64,000 bases of DNA, from positions 186,001 through 250,000 of the forward strand of contig NZ_QKMR01000003.1 in the NCBI RefSeq assembly GCF_003208175.1, written 5' to 3'. Every line of letters begins with the position of its first letter. The first letter of the stretch is position 1. Positions 63,052 to 64,000 of this stretch are shown here, in pieces. The stretch comes from Ruminiclostridium sufflavum DSM 19573 (GTDB lineage: Bacteria; Bacillota; Clostridia; Acetivibrionales; DSM-1351). The notes beneath the pieces were generated by a model, which saw only the letters and a list, made by a program, of their open reading frames with translations, searched no databases and had not been told where the DNA came from. A program made the translations under genes and the position numbers.

Positions 63052-64000
63052 TTAATATTTAACTCTTTTGAATTTAATAACAAACAACAGTCCAGCCAGA
63101 AGGCAAACGGCAGAAGCCGCAATCAAATATATGCTCTCGCTGCTTGCAGTTGATTCTTGATTTTTCATATCTCCCGGTCTGCCGCCACGCTCTCCGCGCT
63201 GCTGCATATTTCCCTGACTGAACATATCCTTCATTGACGATATCTGAGTATCGGTCAATCCTAATTCTTTGAGCTGCGTTATCTGCTCCTCGGTTAAATC
63301 ACCGTCGTTTGCAGCCTGTATTATTTGCATAGCCTTCATTGCAGTTTCTCTGTCAGGCATATCTCCATTTCCTGACTGCTCTGCTCCATCCGGCGGCTGC
63401 ATATTACCGCTGTCCGGCTGCTGGGTTCCGTCCGGCTGCTGCATATTACCGTTGTCTAACTGCTCTGATCCGCCCGGCGGCTGTATATTACCGCTGTCCG
63501 GCTGCTGCATATTACCGTTGTCTGACTGCTCTGATCCGCCCGGCGGCTGCATTCCTCCCTGACGTCCCATTCCTCCGCCTCCTTGGGAGCCCATTGTCGA
63601 AAGGTTTATAGCTGCTGCATCAATCAGCTTGCCGCTTTCAGAAGCTTGCCCATCGGTAGTTGACGGTATGGTTCCGTCAAGCTGCCCTTGTATGCTCTGG
63701 GCTCTCAGCTTCCCAAATTCCTTAATAACCTCTACTGCAGCAGTATACTTGTCATAGCTGTAAAAAGCTGTTGCATCATTTTTTACATATTCTGAAATTA
63801 GTCCATCCAACTCAGTAATAGTATTTTCAAAGGTACCGCTGTTAAAATATCCGTCTACAATATCCTGAAGATACTGATGATATTTTTCTTTATACTCATC
63901 TACCTCAAGGAGCTTTGCCAAAATCGGCCTTTCAGACATATCAACACCTGAAACCGGAGTATCTATTGGAAAATTGACTGCTGAAGTGGCAGATTCGGAC
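63052..64000 (-). CDS. CotH-like spore coat kinase, C-terminal part (gene runs off the window)
   Basis: The frame is open through the right edge of the window, so the ATG at 63939 is probably internal. The visible 316 residues start SESATSAVNFPIDTPVSGVD and continue RPILAKLLEVDEYKEKYHQY, the typical C-terminal part of CotH-domain proteins, whose kinase-like core would lie outside. After a helical region (DGYFNSGTFENTITELDGLI) come about 75 residues rich in Gly, Gln, Pro and Asn with imperfect repeats (GGSEQSDNGNMQQPDSGN), a short helical segment (LTEEQITQLKELGLTDTQIS) and a final membrane helix (IYLIAASAVCLLAGLLFVIK) with basic tail. It may be a surface-tethered CotH protein rather than a coat protein. 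Confidence 0.75.
   Translation of the reverse strand, partial: SESATSAVNFPIDTPVSGVDMSERPILAKLLEVDEYKEKYHQYLQDIVDGYFNSGTFENTITELDGLISEYVKNDATAFYSYDKYTAAVEVIKEFGKLRAQSIQGQLDGTIPSTTDGQASESGKLIDAAAINLSTMGSQGGGGMGRQGGMQPPGGSEQSDNGNMQQPDSGNIQPPGGSEQLDNGNMQQPDGTQQPDSGNMQPPDGAEQSGNGDMPDRETAMKAMQIIQAANDGDLTEEQITQLKELGLTDTQISSMKDMFSQGNMQQRGERGGRPGDMKNQESTASSESIYLIAASAVCLLAGLLFVIKFKRVKY

Overview
The window looks like the chromosome of a low-GC, endospore-forming, flagellated, anaerobe-type member of the Clostridia, probably a Ruminiclostridium-like (Clostridium cluster III) species. The grounds are spoIID, a spoIIQ-like gene, ywmB and cotH-type genes (sporulation), motAB (motility), large SLH/fibronectin-III surface proteins, strong GGAGG ribosome binding sites and AT-rich spacers. 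The genus is inferred; no rRNA is present. Almost all genes lie on the minus strand; only the LacI regulator and motAB are on the plus strand.

Layout. 1-8.7 kb: a polar amino-acid ABC transporter (ATPase fragment, two permeases, binding lipoprotein), an aminotransferase and a DapA-family aldolase, divergent from a LacI-type regulator, with TGTAAACG-type operators around the likely promoter; a ribokinase-type kinase follows. 8.9-14.4 kb: ddl, spoIIQ-like, spoIID, murA, ywmB (cell wall and sporulation), with a near-perfect sigma-F promoter before the spoIIQ-like gene. 14.6-38.2 kb: five surface-protein genes with SLH anchors, including one of 3614 residues built from 13 copies of one module, 4 of a second and several Ig-like domains. 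The upstream pair has a consensus sigma-D (sigma-28) promoter; the downstream three have an extended -10 promoter followed by a structured 88-base leader. 38.4-45.8 kb: the complete F1Fo ATP synthase operon atpIBEFHAGDC, with two unusual non-coding spacers. 46.1-47.7 kb: motAB. 47.9-49.5 kb: an orphan BtrH-like gene. 49.9-57.7 kb: a wecA-mnaA fusion, comEB, upp, rpiB, a YwlE-like phosphatase, tsaC-type gene, a ZIP transporter and prfA. 58.1-62.7 kb: a DUF4097/DUF2089 pair, YitT and a CNNM/CorC-type protein. The end holds the C-terminal part of a CotH-like protein.

The order prfA ... tsaC, ywlE, rpiB, upp, mnaA, atp operon ... ywmB, murA, spoIID, spoIIQ is an old Firmicutes gene order. Here it is split between atpC and ywmB by about 24 kb of SLH surface genes, and the motAB/btrH-like block sits between mnaA and atpI. 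The sigma-D promoter ties the surface genes to the motility regulon, which fits the nearby motAB. A family of short intergenic repeats (shared 3' end AACCGTRATTGACC and relatives) occurs in several spacers, including two inside the atp operon.
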